Source: Pseudooceanicola pacificus (GTDB lineage: Bacteria > Pseudomonadota > Alphaproteobacteria > Rhodobacterales > Rhodobacteraceae). From it: a DNA stretch of 64,000 nt. Below the pieces are notes generated by a model. That model was not told the DNA's origin. It did not search any database and was given only the letters and a program-made list of their open reading frames with translations. Position numbers and translations under genes: made by a program. Within the stretch, counting starts at the first letter, position 1; the number at the start of each line of letters is the position of its first letter. Location: assembly GCF_009789075.1 (NCBI RefSeq), contig NZ_WNXQ01000006.1, positions 1 through 64,000 on the forward strand. The letters run 5' to 3'. Shown here piece by piece: positions 45,288-53,713 of the stretch.

Positions 45288-46178
45288 ATGAAACGGAAGG
45301 TCATTCTCACCTGTGCGGTGACCGGCGGCGGTGCCTACGGGCCGAACAGCCGCTACGTACCAAAAAGCCCCGAGGAGATCGCCGCCTCGGCGCTCGGGGC
45401 GGCCGAGGCCGGGGCCTCGATCGTCCACCTCCATGTGCGCGACCCCGAGACAGGCGCGCCCTCGACGGAATTCGCCTATTACGAAGAGACGGTGCGCCGG
45501 ATCCGCGACAGCGGGTCGGACATCATCGTCAACCTCACCACGGGGATGGGCGCGCGGGTGGAACCCTCGCTGACCGATGACGATATCCCGCAACTGCCGA
45601 TGACCCCGGCGGCCCGGACCCGGCACGTAGAGGTGCTGCGGCCCGAGATCTGCACGCTCGACGTCGCCACGATGAACGGCGCGGCCCATGCCATCGTGAA
45701 CTCCCCCGCGCATCTGCGCGAGCAGGCGCGGATGATCCGGGCGGCGGGCGTGAAACCCGAGCTCGAAGTCTTCGACCTTGGCCATATCGACGTCGCCAAA
45801 CGGCTGCTGGCCGAAGGGGTGCTGCCCAAACCGCCGCTGTTCCAGCTGTGCCTGGGCGTGGCGGGCGGGGCGCCTGCCACGGTCGAGAGCATGCTGATGA
45901 TGCGCTCGCTCCTGCCCGATGGGGCTCTCTGGTCCGCTTTCGGGATCTCGCGCCAGCAGATGCCGATGCTTGCCCTTGCGGTGACGCTTGGCGGGCATTG
46001 CCGGGTCGGGCTGGAGGACAACCTCTATGCCGAATACGGCGTGCTGGCCGAAACCAACGCCCAGCTGGTCACCCAGGCGATCACCATCATCCGTGCGCTC
46101 GGGGCCGAACCGGCCACCCCCGACGAGGCGCGCGAGATGCTCTCGCTCTCCCAGGCTGCGAGTTCCGACGCGGCATGA
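45288..46178 (+). CDS. BKACE (DUF849) beta-keto acid cleavage enzyme
   Basis: 296 aa. Zinc residues lie in SIVHLHVRDPETG (H-x-H) and the catalytic/metal glutamate in ELEVFDLGHI; GGHCRVGLEDNL is the phosphate/CoA-binding end. BKACE enzymes condense a beta-keto acid with acetyl-CoA to give acetoacetate and a CoA ester. The homologue-like start MKRKVILT is at 45288; ATG 45273 overlaps the iclR stop. Substrate specificity is open. A thioesterase gene follows at once, which could hydrolyse the CoA product. Confidence 0.88.
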   Translation: MKRKVILTCAVTGGGAYGPNSRYVPKSPEEIAASALGAAEAGASIVHLHVRDPETGAPSTEFAYYEETVRRIRDSGSDIIVNLTTGMGARVEPSLTDDDIPQLPMTPAARTRHVEVLRPEICTLDVATMNGAAHAIVNSPAHLREQARMIRAAGVKPELEVFDLGHIDVAKRLLAEGVLPKPPLFQLCLGVAGGAPATVESMLMMRSLLPDGALWSAFGISRQQMPMLALAVTLGGHCRVGLEDNLYAEYGVLAETNAQLVTQAITIIRALGAEPATPDEAREMLSLSQAASSDAA

Positions 46179-46615
46179 CGACCCCCAACCTTGCGACCGA
46201 GGGCTGGCGGCTCCGCGATAGCCGCCAGTTTCCCAACACCATCGGCACGCTGTGGGAGCGCGATATCGACGGCCTCCCCAGCCTCGGCATGATCTGCGAG
46301 CCGGGGCATGACAATGGCAACGGGGCGATGCATGGCGGCATCGTCGCGACGCTCTGCGACATCGGGCTTGGCTGCGTCGTCGGCCAGTTCCGCAATCCCG
46401 ATCCGCACGCCCCCCGGGTCCAGAGTGCGACGATCCAGCTCAACATCAGCTTCGCCGGCGCGATCTTTCAGGGCCAGCTTGTCGAAAGCCGCGGACGGAT
46501 CGGCCGCGCAACCCGTTCGCTCACCTTCGCGAGCGGCGAACTGGTGGTGGGCGAAGAGGTCGTGGCCACCATGCAGGGCGTCTTCAAGGTTGTGCCGATC
46601 CGCGCGCCGGCCTGA
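46175..46615 (+). CDS. PaaI-type hotdog thioesterase
   Basis: 146 aa. GNGAMHGGIVATLCDIGLG is the hotdog active-site helix (HGG with Asp later in it). Acyl-CoA hydrolysis of the BKACE product is a fair inference from the ATGA overlap with that gene. Confidence 0.85.
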   Translation: MTTPNLATEGWRLRDSRQFPNTIGTLWERDIDGLPSLGMICEPGHDNGNGAMHGGIVATLCDIGLGCVVGQFRNPDPHAPRVQSATIQLNISFAGAIFQGQLVESRGRIGRATRSLTFASGELVVGEEVVATMQGVFKVVPIRAPA

Positions 46616-46625
46616 CCGCCGGGGT

Positions 46626-46642
46626 ATTTCAGCCCGCGAAAT
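46626..46642. promoter_or_regulatory. Putative IclR-regulon operator, site 3 (ATTTC-N7-GAAAT)
   Basis: ATTTC-AGCCCGC-GAAAT lies 73 nt upstream of the aldolase start in the 100-bp gap after the thioesterase gene. This makes a separate promoter for the aldolase-cupin-DUF6282 group likely. Confidence 0.55.
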
Positions 46643-46715
46643 GGCAGGCCGCGCACGCTTCGCATCCGCCGCGTTCCGGCCTTTGATCCGGACAAAGGCA
46701 GCGAGGAGAGCCGAC

Positions 46716-47495
46716 ATGAAGAGCTTTGCCGAACGGTTCCGCGGAGGCGATTTGCTTCTGGGGACCTTCATCAAGACACCCACGAGCCATGCAAGCGAGA
46801 TCCTGGGCGATGCCGGGCTCGACTTCGTCGTGGTGGATCAGGAACACGCGCCGATCGGGCGCGGCGCCATCGACCAGATCATGCTGGGCTGCCGGGCGGC
46901 GGGCATTGCCGGGCTGGTCCGGGTGCCCTCTCCCCAGCCCAGCGACATCCTGTCGGTGCTCGACTGCGGCGCGACCGGGGTCCTTGTGCCCCATGTCGCC
47001 AGCGTGGAACGGGCCCGCGCCATGGCCGAGGCCGCGCGCTATCGGGGCGGGCACCGGGGGTTTTCGAACTCGCCCCGCGCGGGGCGCTACGGCGTGACGG
47101 GCATGCACGACCACATCGCCCAGCAGGACCGCGACATCGTCACGCTCGCGATGATCGAGGACCCGGAAGCGCTGGACGTCATCGACGATATCCTCGCGGT
47201 CGACGGGCTCGACGGCATCTTCATCGGGCGCGGCGACCTGACCGTCTCGATGAAGGCCAAATCGGCGCAGGAGCCCGAGGTGCAGGCGGCGGTCGCCAAG
47301 ATCCTCGCCGCCGCGGCCCGGGCCGGGAAACCGGCCTGCGTCATGGTTGGCGGCGTCGCGGATGCGACCGGCTTTCGCGAGGCGGGCGCCAGCGCCTTCA
47401 TCGTGTCGTCCGACCAGGGGCTGATGCGCCTTGGCGCGCAGCGGCTGCGCAAGGATTTCGCCCCCCTCACCGAAGCCCGGACACCGGCAGAATAG
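46716..47495 (+). CDS. HpcH/HpaI-family aldolase
   Basis: 259 aa class II pyruvate aldolase type. VVVDQEHAPIG, VRVPSPQPSDILSVLDCGATGVLVPHV, LAMIEDPEALD (metal Glu) and IFIGRGDLTVSM (metal Asp) match the family. It cleaves 2-keto-4-hydroxy acids to pyruvate or oxaloacetate plus an aldehyde. ATG 46716 has GAGGAGA upstream. It may act downstream of an amidohydrolase or lactonase step. Confidence 0.88.
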   Translation: MKSFAERFRGGDLLLGTFIKTPTSHASEILGDAGLDFVVVDQEHAPIGRGAIDQIMLGCRAAGIAGLVRVPSPQPSDILSVLDCGATGVLVPHVASVERARAMAEAARYRGGHRGFSNSPRAGRYGVTGMHDHIAQQDRDIVTLAMIEDPEALDVIDDILAVDGLDGIFIGRGDLTVSMKAKSAQEPEVQAAVAKILAAAARAGKPACVMVGGVADATGFREAGASAFIVSSDQGLMRLGAQRLRKDFAPLTEARTPAE

Positions 47496-47505
47496 GAGAC
47501 AGACC

Positions 47506-48411
47506 ATGTATGCCAAGGGAGATCCCCGCGCGACGCTGAACACCGCCGCCGCGCCCGCCTCTGCCGCCACGTCCTACAAGGGCGCAAGCTATGCCCGGTT
47601 CTACGCCGAGGCGCCGCAGCACGAGGAGGCCAGCGGCCGGACCTGGTACGCCCGCGGCCAGAACCTCGTCATCGCCTATTCCGAGGCCGAGGCGGGCATG
47701 GTGCTGGAGGCCGAGACCGTCGACGAATACGCGGTTCTCGTCCCCTTTGCGGGCACCAGCGCGACGATCGAGGCGGCAGGCGGCAGCGAGACACTCAATG
47801 GTCCCGCCATCGCCTTTGTCCCCGCCGGGCCCAGCCGGATCGAGGTCACCTCGGGCGGCGTGGTCGTGCGCATGATCACCACGCTGAACGAGGCCGTTGT
47901 GGCGCTCTGCTCGAACGCTTCGGCATATGACACACCCGATCCCAATGTCGCGCCGTTCCAGCCCTGGCCGGCGCCCGAGGGGCCGCCCCGGATCCGGGCC
48001 TATGACGCCGATGTCCCGGATGAACCGGGCCGCTTTGGCCGGCTCTTCCGGGGGCAGAACGTGATGATCAACTTCTTCAAGGATTCGCCGCCGCGCGACA
48101 CCTCGCGGATGTCGCCCCATCATCATGACGATTTCGAGCAGTATTCGCTCTGCCTCAAGGGATCGTACATCCACTACCTGCGCTGGCCCTGGACAACCGA
48201 CCTGTCCGCCTGGCGCGAGGACGATGCAGAGGAATGCAAGGCGCCCTCGGTCGCCGTCATTACACCGCCCGCGATCCACACCTCGCGCAGCATGGATCCG
48301 GGGGGCAACCTTCTGGTCGACATCTTCGGCCCGCCGCGCGCGGACTTCTCGGCCAAACCCGGCTGGGTGCTGAACGCGGCGGATTACCCCATGCCGGACA
48401 CGGCGGACTGA
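47506..48411 (+). CDS. Cupin-like protein, unknown function
   Basis: 301 aa. The second half has a cupin-type metal patch PHHHDDFEQYSLCLKGSYIHYLRWPW followed by PPAIHTS. The first half (VDEYAVLVPFAGTSATIEA... IAFVPAGPSRIEV) looks like another cupin barrel without metal ligands, so a bicupin. Could be an isomerase, dioxygenase or lyase. 10 nt after the aldolase gene, with its own AGGAGA site. Confidence 0.7.
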   Translation: MYAKGDPRATLNTAAAPASAATSYKGASYARFYAEAPQHEEASGRTWYARGQNLVIAYSEAEAGMVLEAETVDEYAVLVPFAGTSATIEAAGGSETLNGPAIAFVPAGPSRIEVTSGGVVVRMITTLNEAVVALCSNASAYDTPDPNVAPFQPWPAPEGPPRIRAYDADVPDEPGRFGRLFRGQNVMINFFKDSPPRDTSRMSPHHHDDFEQYSLCLKGSYIHYLRWPWTTDLSAWREDDAEECKAPSVAVITPPAIHTSRSMDPGGNLLVDIFGPPRADFSAKPGWVLNAADYPMPDTAD

Positions 48412-48429
48412 CCACAGGAAAGGACACCC

Positions 48430-49332
48430 ATGAACATCCAGGACACCCCCGGCCGCGCCGATGCGGTCGCCGAGCTGCTGGTCGGCGCCGTCGATCTGCA
48501 CTGCCATTCCGGCCCTGCGGCCTTCCCCCGCCGGATCGACCACCGCGACGCGATGAAGGACGCCGAGGCGGCGGGATTCGAGGCGCTGGTCTACAAGGAT
48601 CACTTCTACCCCGGCATGGCCCATGCCACGCTCCTCCAGACCCTTTATCCCGACGAAAAGGTGAAGGTCTATTCCGGGGTTGCGCTGAACAACGCCAATG
48701 GAGGCATCAACCCCTTCGCGGTCGACCACGCGGTCAAGCTGAATGGCAAGATCGTCTGGATGCCGACCTTTTCGGCCAAGAACCACATCGACAAGAGCCA
48801 GACCGAGACCAAGAACTACCCCAAGTCCGACAAGCCGATGCTCGAACAGATCCCTCTGACCGTGCTCGACGAGAACGACAGGCTGACCGAGGCGACGCAA
48901 CAGGTGCTCGACGTGATCGCGGCGGGGGACATCATCCTGGCGGGCGGCCATCTGAACGTCCGCGAGTTGAAGATCCTCTTTGCCGAGGCCAAAAAGCGCG
49001 GCGTCAAGAAGATGCTGGTGAACCACCCGACCTATGTCATCGGTTGCGAAGACGACGACATGGTCGAGCTGGCGAAGATGGGCGTCTTCATGGAGCATTC
49101 GGTCTGCATGCTCATCGACTGCCGTGCCCGCCGGCACGAACCCGACGACCTGGCGCGGCTGATCAACCTGGTGGGCGTGGACAGCACCATCATGGGCTCT
49201 GACCTGGGGCTGATGAACATGCCCCTGCCGATCGAGGGTTTCCGCGAGATCGTCTCGATCCTGCTCGACCTGCAATTCTCCGAAGCGGATATCCGCAAGC
49301 TGATCGGCGGCAATGCGGGCAGCCTGATCTGA
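48430..49332 (+). CDS. DUF6282-family amidohydrolase-like protein (third paralogue)
   Basis: 300 aa. Same residue pattern as the 42126 protein: H24/H26 (VDLHCHSGP), K56 (VYKDHFY), AGGHLNVRE, VNHPTY and MGSDLG. VWMPTFSAKNH is present. Where the 42126 protein has HLH after GG, this one has HLN. Last gene of the aldolase-cupin operon; followed by a strong terminator. Confidence 0.82.
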   Translation: MNIQDTPGRADAVAELLVGAVDLHCHSGPAAFPRRIDHRDAMKDAEAAGFEALVYKDHFYPGMAHATLLQTLYPDEKVKVYSGVALNNANGGINPFAVDHAVKLNGKIVWMPTFSAKNHIDKSQTETKNYPKSDKPMLEQIPLTVLDENDRLTEATQQVLDVIAAGDIILAGGHLNVRELKILFAEAKKRGVKKMLVNHPTYVIGCEDDDMVELAKMGVFMEHSVCMLIDCRARRHEPDDLARLINLVGVDSTIMGSDLGLMNMPLPIEGFREIVSILLDLQFSEADIRKLIGGNAGSLI

Positions 49333-49369
49333 CATCCGGCCACGGGCTCCGCCCGGCGGAGCGAAAAAG

Positions 49370-49403
49370 AAAGAGGCGGCGGGAGTCATCCCGCCGCCTC
49401 TTT
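49370..49403. terminator. Bidirectional rho-independent terminator
   Basis: AAAGAGGCGGCGGGA-GTCA-TCCCGCCGCCTCTTT is a perfect 15-bp stem with a 4-nt loop, A-rich before and T-rich after, between the convergent DUF6282 and tctA genes. Confidence 0.9.
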
Positions 49404-49425
49404 GCCTGTCCGCTTGCGCGGGGCG

Positions 49426-50931
49426 TCAGGCCGGGGCCACCTCGCCCTTCTTCTTGGTCGGGGTGAGGTAGACCACCAGCACCGCGGACAGCACAAGCAG
49501 CGCGATGGCGATCGGGTGGCGCAGGATGATCCACCAGTCGCCATCCGCGATCCGCACCGCCTGGACGATGGCGCTTTCAAGCTGCGGGGTCAGGATGAAG
49601 GCGACGATGAAGGCCACGAAGGGATAGCCGAACGAGATCATCGCAAAGCCGACCGCCGCCGAGGCGACCATGAAGAGCACCCCGGCCGAGGACCCGGTGA
49701 TCAGATACATGCCCGTCGAGCAGACGATCAGCGCCGAGGGATAGACCACCGTCGCCGGCGCGCTGATCACCTTGGCCCAGAGCCGCATGCAGAACTGCCC
49801 GACCATAAGGTTGGCAAGGTTCGCCAGAAGCATCGCCCCGAACAGCCCGTAGACCAGCCGGCCCTGCTGCTCGAACAGCAGTGGCCCGGGCTGCACGCCG
49901 TGGATCACGAAGGCCCCGACCAGCAGCGCCGCGCCGATGTTGCCCGGGATGCCCAGCGTCAGCAGAGGGATCAGGTTGGCGCCGACCACCGCGCTGTTCG
50001 CGGTTTCCGAGGCGGCGATCCCGCGCGGATCGCCGGTGCCGAATTTCTCGGGGTCCTTGGCGGTCTGCTTGGTGACGGAATAGGACAGCATCCCCGCGGT
50101 CGAGGAACCAAGCCCCGGGATCGCCCCGATCACCGTGCCGATCACGAAGGCGCGGAAAGCGACGTAGCGGTTGGCCAGCAGCTCCTTCATCGTGACCCGC
50201 TGGTTCTCGGCGGGCAGGACGATGAGCGTCGAATCCCCCGCGTGGCCCCGGGTCATCTTGGAAATCTCGCGGATGATGACGGAAACCGCCAGCATGCCCA
50301 GGGCCAGCGGACCGAGCGGGATGCCGTCGTAAAGCTCGAATGAGCCGAAGGTGAAGCGCGGCGTCCCATAGCCCGGGTCCAGCCCGACGCTGCCCATCAA
50401 CAGGCCAAAGCCGACCGCGATGAAGCCCTTGATCATCGACGCGCCCACAAGGCCCGAGATGACGGTGAAGGCCAGCACCATCAGCGCGCAGATTTCGATG
50501 GGCCCCATCTTCAGCGCGACGGTGGCGAGGGGGGCGGCCACCAGGATCAGCACGATGTCCGACGAAACATCGCCGAAGATCGAATAGTACAGCGAATATT
50601 TCATCGCCTTGCCGGCCTGGCCCTTCTTGGCCATCGGGTGGCCGTCAAAGGTCGTCGCCGCCGCCTCGGCCGAGCCGGGCGTGTTGAGCAGGATGGCCGA
50701 GACCGCGCCCCCCACGGTCCCCCCTTTCGAGATCGAGATCAGGAACGCCACCGCCGTCAGCGTATCCAGTGCCAGCGTGAAGGGGATCACGATGGCCAGC
50801 GCCATCACGGTCCCCAGTCCGGGAATGGCCGCGATCACCTGCCCAAGGGTTACCCCGAGCACGATGTAGAAGAAGTTCGTCAGGGTAAATGCGTCGGCCA
50901 GGCCGCCGACGACGGTTGCCATATCAGGCAT
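49426..50931 (-). CDS. tctA: Tripartite tricarboxylate transporter large permease (copy 2)
   Basis: 501 aa TctA, with AAIPGLGTVMALAIVIPFTL, KGGTVGGAVSAILLNTPGSAEAAATTFDGHP and LIPLLTLGIPGNIGAALLVGA. It differs from copy 1 throughout, so it is not a recent duplicate. ATG 50931 or 50922 may start it. Last gene of tctCBA copy 2. Confidence 0.9.
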   Translation of the reverse strand: MPDMATVVGGLADAFTLTNFFYIVLGVTLGQVIAAIPGLGTVMALAIVIPFTLALDTLTAVAFLISISKGGTVGGAVSAILLNTPGSAEAAATTFDGHPMAKKGQAGKAMKYSLYYSIFGDVSSDIVLILVAAPLATVALKMGPIEICALMVLAFTVISGLVGASMIKGFIAVGFGLLMGSVGLDPGYGTPRFTFGSFELYDGIPLGPLALGMLAVSVIIREISKMTRGHAGDSTLIVLPAENQRVTMKELLANRYVAFRAFVIGTVIGAIPGLGSSTAGMLSYSVTKQTAKDPEKFGTGDPRGIAASETANSAVVGANLIPLLTLGIPGNIGAALLVGAFVIHGVQPGPLLFEQQGRLVYGLFGAMLLANLANLMVGQFCMRLWAKVISAPATVVYPSALIVCSTGMYLITGSSAGVLFMVASAAVGFAMISFGYPFVAFIVAFILTPQLESAIVQAVRIADGDWWIILRHPIAIALLVLSAVLVVYLTPTKKKGEVAPA

Positions 50932-50949
50932 TCCGAAAGTCCTTTCCGC

Positions 50950-51402
50950 TCATGGCAATGGGCGTTCAAGCAGTATTTCGAAGATGAACCAGAGCGAGAC
51001 CGGCACGGCGATCACGGCGACGAGCAGCCAGAGCGGCCGGCGTTCATAGACCACCAGCATCAGCGTGCCGGTCATCGCCATCGCCCCGATCACGAAACCG
51101 AAATGCTCCATGAGCCAGACCATGCCGACCAGCATGGCCGAGACGAGCGCATAGCGCCCCAGCACCCGTTTCCCGGGCAATTCGCTGGTGGTCCGTGTCA
51201 GCACCACCTGGGCCAGGCCAAAGATCAGCAGGATCCAGGCGCCGAGCCGGGGAAAGAGCTGCGGGCTGGGGCTCTCGTAGCCGTGGACCTCGATATGGGC
51301 GTCTATCCCGTAGGCGAGAAGCCACAACCCACCAAGCGCGACCAATGTGCCGCTTATCCTGTCGAGCGTGATGACCCCGCCCGCAACAGTTGCATCGCTC
51401 AT
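50950..51402 (-). CDS. tctB: Tripartite tricarboxylate transporter small subunit (copy 2)
   Basis: 150 aa, four predicted helices, with YESPSPQLFPRLGAWILLIFG as the family loop. ATG 51402 is preceded by GGAGGT. Between tctC and tctA. Confidence 0.86.
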   Translation of the reverse strand: MSDATVAGGVITLDRISGTLVALGGLWLLAYGIDAHIEVHGYESPSPQLFPRLGAWILLIFGLAQVVLTRTTSELPGKRVLGRYALVSAMLVGMVWLMEHFGFVIGAMAMTGTLMLVVYERRPLWLLVAVIAVPVSLWFIFEILLERPLP

Positions 51403-51421
51403 GCTGACCTCCACCCCGGCA

Positions 51422-52384
51422 TCATTTCTCGGTATTGTAGTAGTCCTTGAACTTGGCGAATTCGCGCTCAAGCAAGGCGGTGGTCTCCTTGGCGCCGAGG
51501 TTCAGCGCCTGTTGGTCGTAGGTCGCCTGGACCTTGGCGAATTCCTCGGAATTCACGGCCTCGTCCAGCACCTGTTCCAGGCAGGTCTGCACCGCGGGCT
51601 CCAGCCCGTCCGGCGCCGCGACAAGCACGTAGCTGACCGCGCCGATGAAGTCGTAGCCAAGGTCCTTGCTTGACGGCGCATCCGGCGCAAAAGGCGCGGG
51701 GCGGTCGCCCATCGTGAAGATCTGGATCATCTTGCCGGACTTCAGATGCTGCACATGCCCGCTGCCCAGAAGCGCCGCGTCGACATGGCCGCCAAGAATC
51801 TGCTGCAGCGATTCCGCCGTGCCCTTGTTCGGGACCAGGATGATGCGCACGCCTTCGCGCTCGGAAATCTCGTCAAAGAAGATGTTCGCATCCGATGTCG
51901 CCGTCGAGATGGTCATCGACCCGTTCTTCTTGGCGTAGGCGATCATTTCCTCGTAATTGTCGAAGGGCTTGTCGGTCAGCGTCGTCACCGAAACCGGCGT
52001 CAGCTGCGCGGTGCCGAGATAGGTGAAATCCCCGATCGAGTAGGGGCTGTCCGGGTTACGGTTCGGAACCTTCGAGACCGCCCCGGTCGAGGTGATCCCG
52101 ACGGTCAGCCCGTCCGGCGGGGATGCCGCAAGCTGCGTCATCATCACGCTCGACCCCGCGCCGGGCTTGTTGGCCACCGAAATGGTCCAGCCTTCCTTTT
52201 CCTCGATGATCGAGGCGAGGGTGCGCGAGATCAGGTCGGTCCCGCCGCCCGCGCCATATCCGACCCAGAAATTGACCGTCTTGCCGGGAAAGCCTTCGGG
52301 GCAGTCGGCCGCCGATACCGCGCTGCCGGCAAGGATCGCCGCCGCCGCGCAGGCCATGCGGAACTTGCTACGTTGATGTGTCAT
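51422..52384 (-). CDS. tctC: Tripartite tricarboxylate transporter binding protein (copy 2)
   Basis: 320 aa, signal peptide (about 1-27, VSA-AD). NFWVGYGAGGGTDLISR and VANKPGAGSSVMMTQLAASPPDGLTVG mark the TctC/Bug fold. ATG 52384 is preceded by GGAGGA. First gene of the second tct operon and divergent from the alpha/beta-hydrolase-like gene, with a putative IclR-regulon dyad between. Confidence 0.88.
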   Translation of the reverse strand: MTHQRSKFRMACAAAAILAGSAVSAADCPEGFPGKTVNFWVGYGAGGGTDLISRTLASIIEEKEGWTISVANKPGAGSSVMMTQLAASPPDGLTVGITSTGAVSKVPNRNPDSPYSIGDFTYLGTAQLTPVSVTTLTDKPFDNYEEMIAYAKKNGSMTISTATSDANIFFDEISEREGVRIILVPNKGTAESLQQILGGHVDAALLGSGHVQHLKSGKMIQIFTMGDRPAPFAPDAPSSKDLGYDFIGAVSYVLVAAPDGLEPAVQTCLEQVLDEAVNSEEFAKVQATYDQQALNLGAKETTALLEREFAKFKDYYNTEK

Positions 52385-52489
52385 GTTCTTCCTCCTCCGC
52401 CGTTTCACTATGTGCCACGCAGGCTGCGCGACCAATGATCGGGCCATGTTCGCACGAGCTTGAAGGTCATCGTCTGTTCCTCTGGACCA

Positions 52490-52506
52490 GTTTCTCAGAC
52501 TGAAAC
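52490..52506. promoter_or_regulatory. Putative IclR-regulon operator, site 4 (GTTTC-N7-GAAAC)
   Basis: GTTTC-TCAGACT-GAAAC lies almost midway in the 236-bp divergent gap, 105 nt from tctC copy 2 and 114 nt from the hydrolase-like gene. Confidence 0.6.
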
Positions 52507-52620
52507 GCGGCCGATTGCGGGTTGCCGCCTGTGCGGCGCCAAGGTCTGCTCGCCATCGGCCCGCGCGGCGCGAGTGTGGCGCGCGGGCCGCATCACGGAT
52601 ACCAGGGGAGAAGAGCCGTC

Positions 52621-53625
52621 ATGGCCGAAGATGTTACGCGACGCGATTTTCACGTGAAGTCAGTAGACGGCTATGCCATCGCCCTGCGCGAGGTCCGACC
52701 GAACGACCGGACACGCGAAGCGGGCAAGCCGCCGCTGATCATGCTGCACGGCACCCGCATTCCGGGCCTCAGCGAATTCGACCTCGACGTGCCGAACGGC
52801 TCCTTCGCGGCCACGATGGCCGAACTGGGCTTTCCCTGCTACATCCTCGACGCCCGCGGTTTCGGGCGGTCGCAGCGGCCGGCGGAAATGGACAAACCGC
52901 CCGTTCCGGGCAAGCGGTCCCTGGTGCGCACGATCGAGATCACCCGCGACATCGACGCCGCCGTGGACTGGATCCGCGCCGAATTCGGCATCGAGGCGGT
53001 TTCGATGATGGGCTGGGGCGTCGGCGGCACCTGCTGCATCATGTACGCCGCGCTCTGGCCCGAAAAGACCAGCCACATCGTGCTATACGACACGATCTAT
53101 GGCGGTGGCGGGACCTATAACATGGGCCGCGGGTCGAAATGGGAGGACCCGGACCGCCCGGGCCGGTTCAACAAGCCGGTTTTCGGGAACTACCAGGTCA
53201 ATACGCTGGACCTGCTGGAGGCGCATTGGGACAAGCAGATCCCGATCGAGGACAAGAACGCCTGGCGCGACCCGGAGATGCTCAAGGCCTTCTCCCAGGC
53301 GCTGCTCGACGGCGATCCGGCCTCCTCCAGCTATGACCCGCCCGCGTATCGCAGCCCGAACGGCATGCTGGAGGACCTGTTCTACATGGTGCTGCGCCAC
53401 AAGCTGGTCCATGCCTGCCAGGTCTATTGCCGGGTCATGATCATCAATCCCGAGCTCGACACCCTGTGTCAGGACAGCGACATGGAAGAGCTGATCGCGG
53501 ATCTGGTGAATGCCGAAGAGGTGGTCCACTACCGGCCGCCGAACACCACGCATTACGTGATGCTCGACCGGCCCGAACGCGGCCGAACCGCCATGACCGA
53601 AGCCATGGTCGCGTTCCTGACCTGA
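52621..53625 (+). CDS. Alpha/beta-hydrolase-fold protein without nucleophile serine
   Basis: 334 aa. The fold is clear: MLHGTRIPG (oxyanion region), DARGFGRSQRP, the elbow strand, and C-terminal THYVMLDRPE. The elbow reads MMGWGVGG, so the usual G-x-S-x-G serine is glycine. Either the protein is not a hydrolase (as in some oxygenases, lyases and decarboxylase-like members) or it uses another residue. Divergent from tctC copy 2 and probably part of the IclR regulon. Confidence 0.75.
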   Translation: MAEDVTRRDFHVKSVDGYAIALREVRPNDRTREAGKPPLIMLHGTRIPGLSEFDLDVPNGSFAATMAELGFPCYILDARGFGRSQRPAEMDKPPVPGKRSLVRTIEITRDIDAAVDWIRAEFGIEAVSMMGWGVGGTCCIMYAALWPEKTSHIVLYDTIYGGGGTYNMGRGSKWEDPDRPGRFNKPVFGNYQVNTLDLLEAHWDKQIPIEDKNAWRDPEMLKAFSQALLDGDPASSSYDPPAYRSPNGMLEDLFYMVLRHKLVHACQVYCRVMIINPELDTLCQDSDMEELIADLVNAEEVVHYRPPNTTHYVMLDRPERGRTAMTEAMVAFLT

Positions 53626-53713
53626 ACCCGGGATACGGCACCTGGCCGGACTGCTCGACCAAGCGCAGCACCCCGGTCAGGTCAGCACCGTTGCGACAGA
53701 CCCGGTCGGGCCG

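Noticed and set aside
36618..50931. The two tctABC sets as a recent duplication
   Set aside because: The TctA, TctB and TctC copies differ throughout, including near the family motifs, so they are separate systems.
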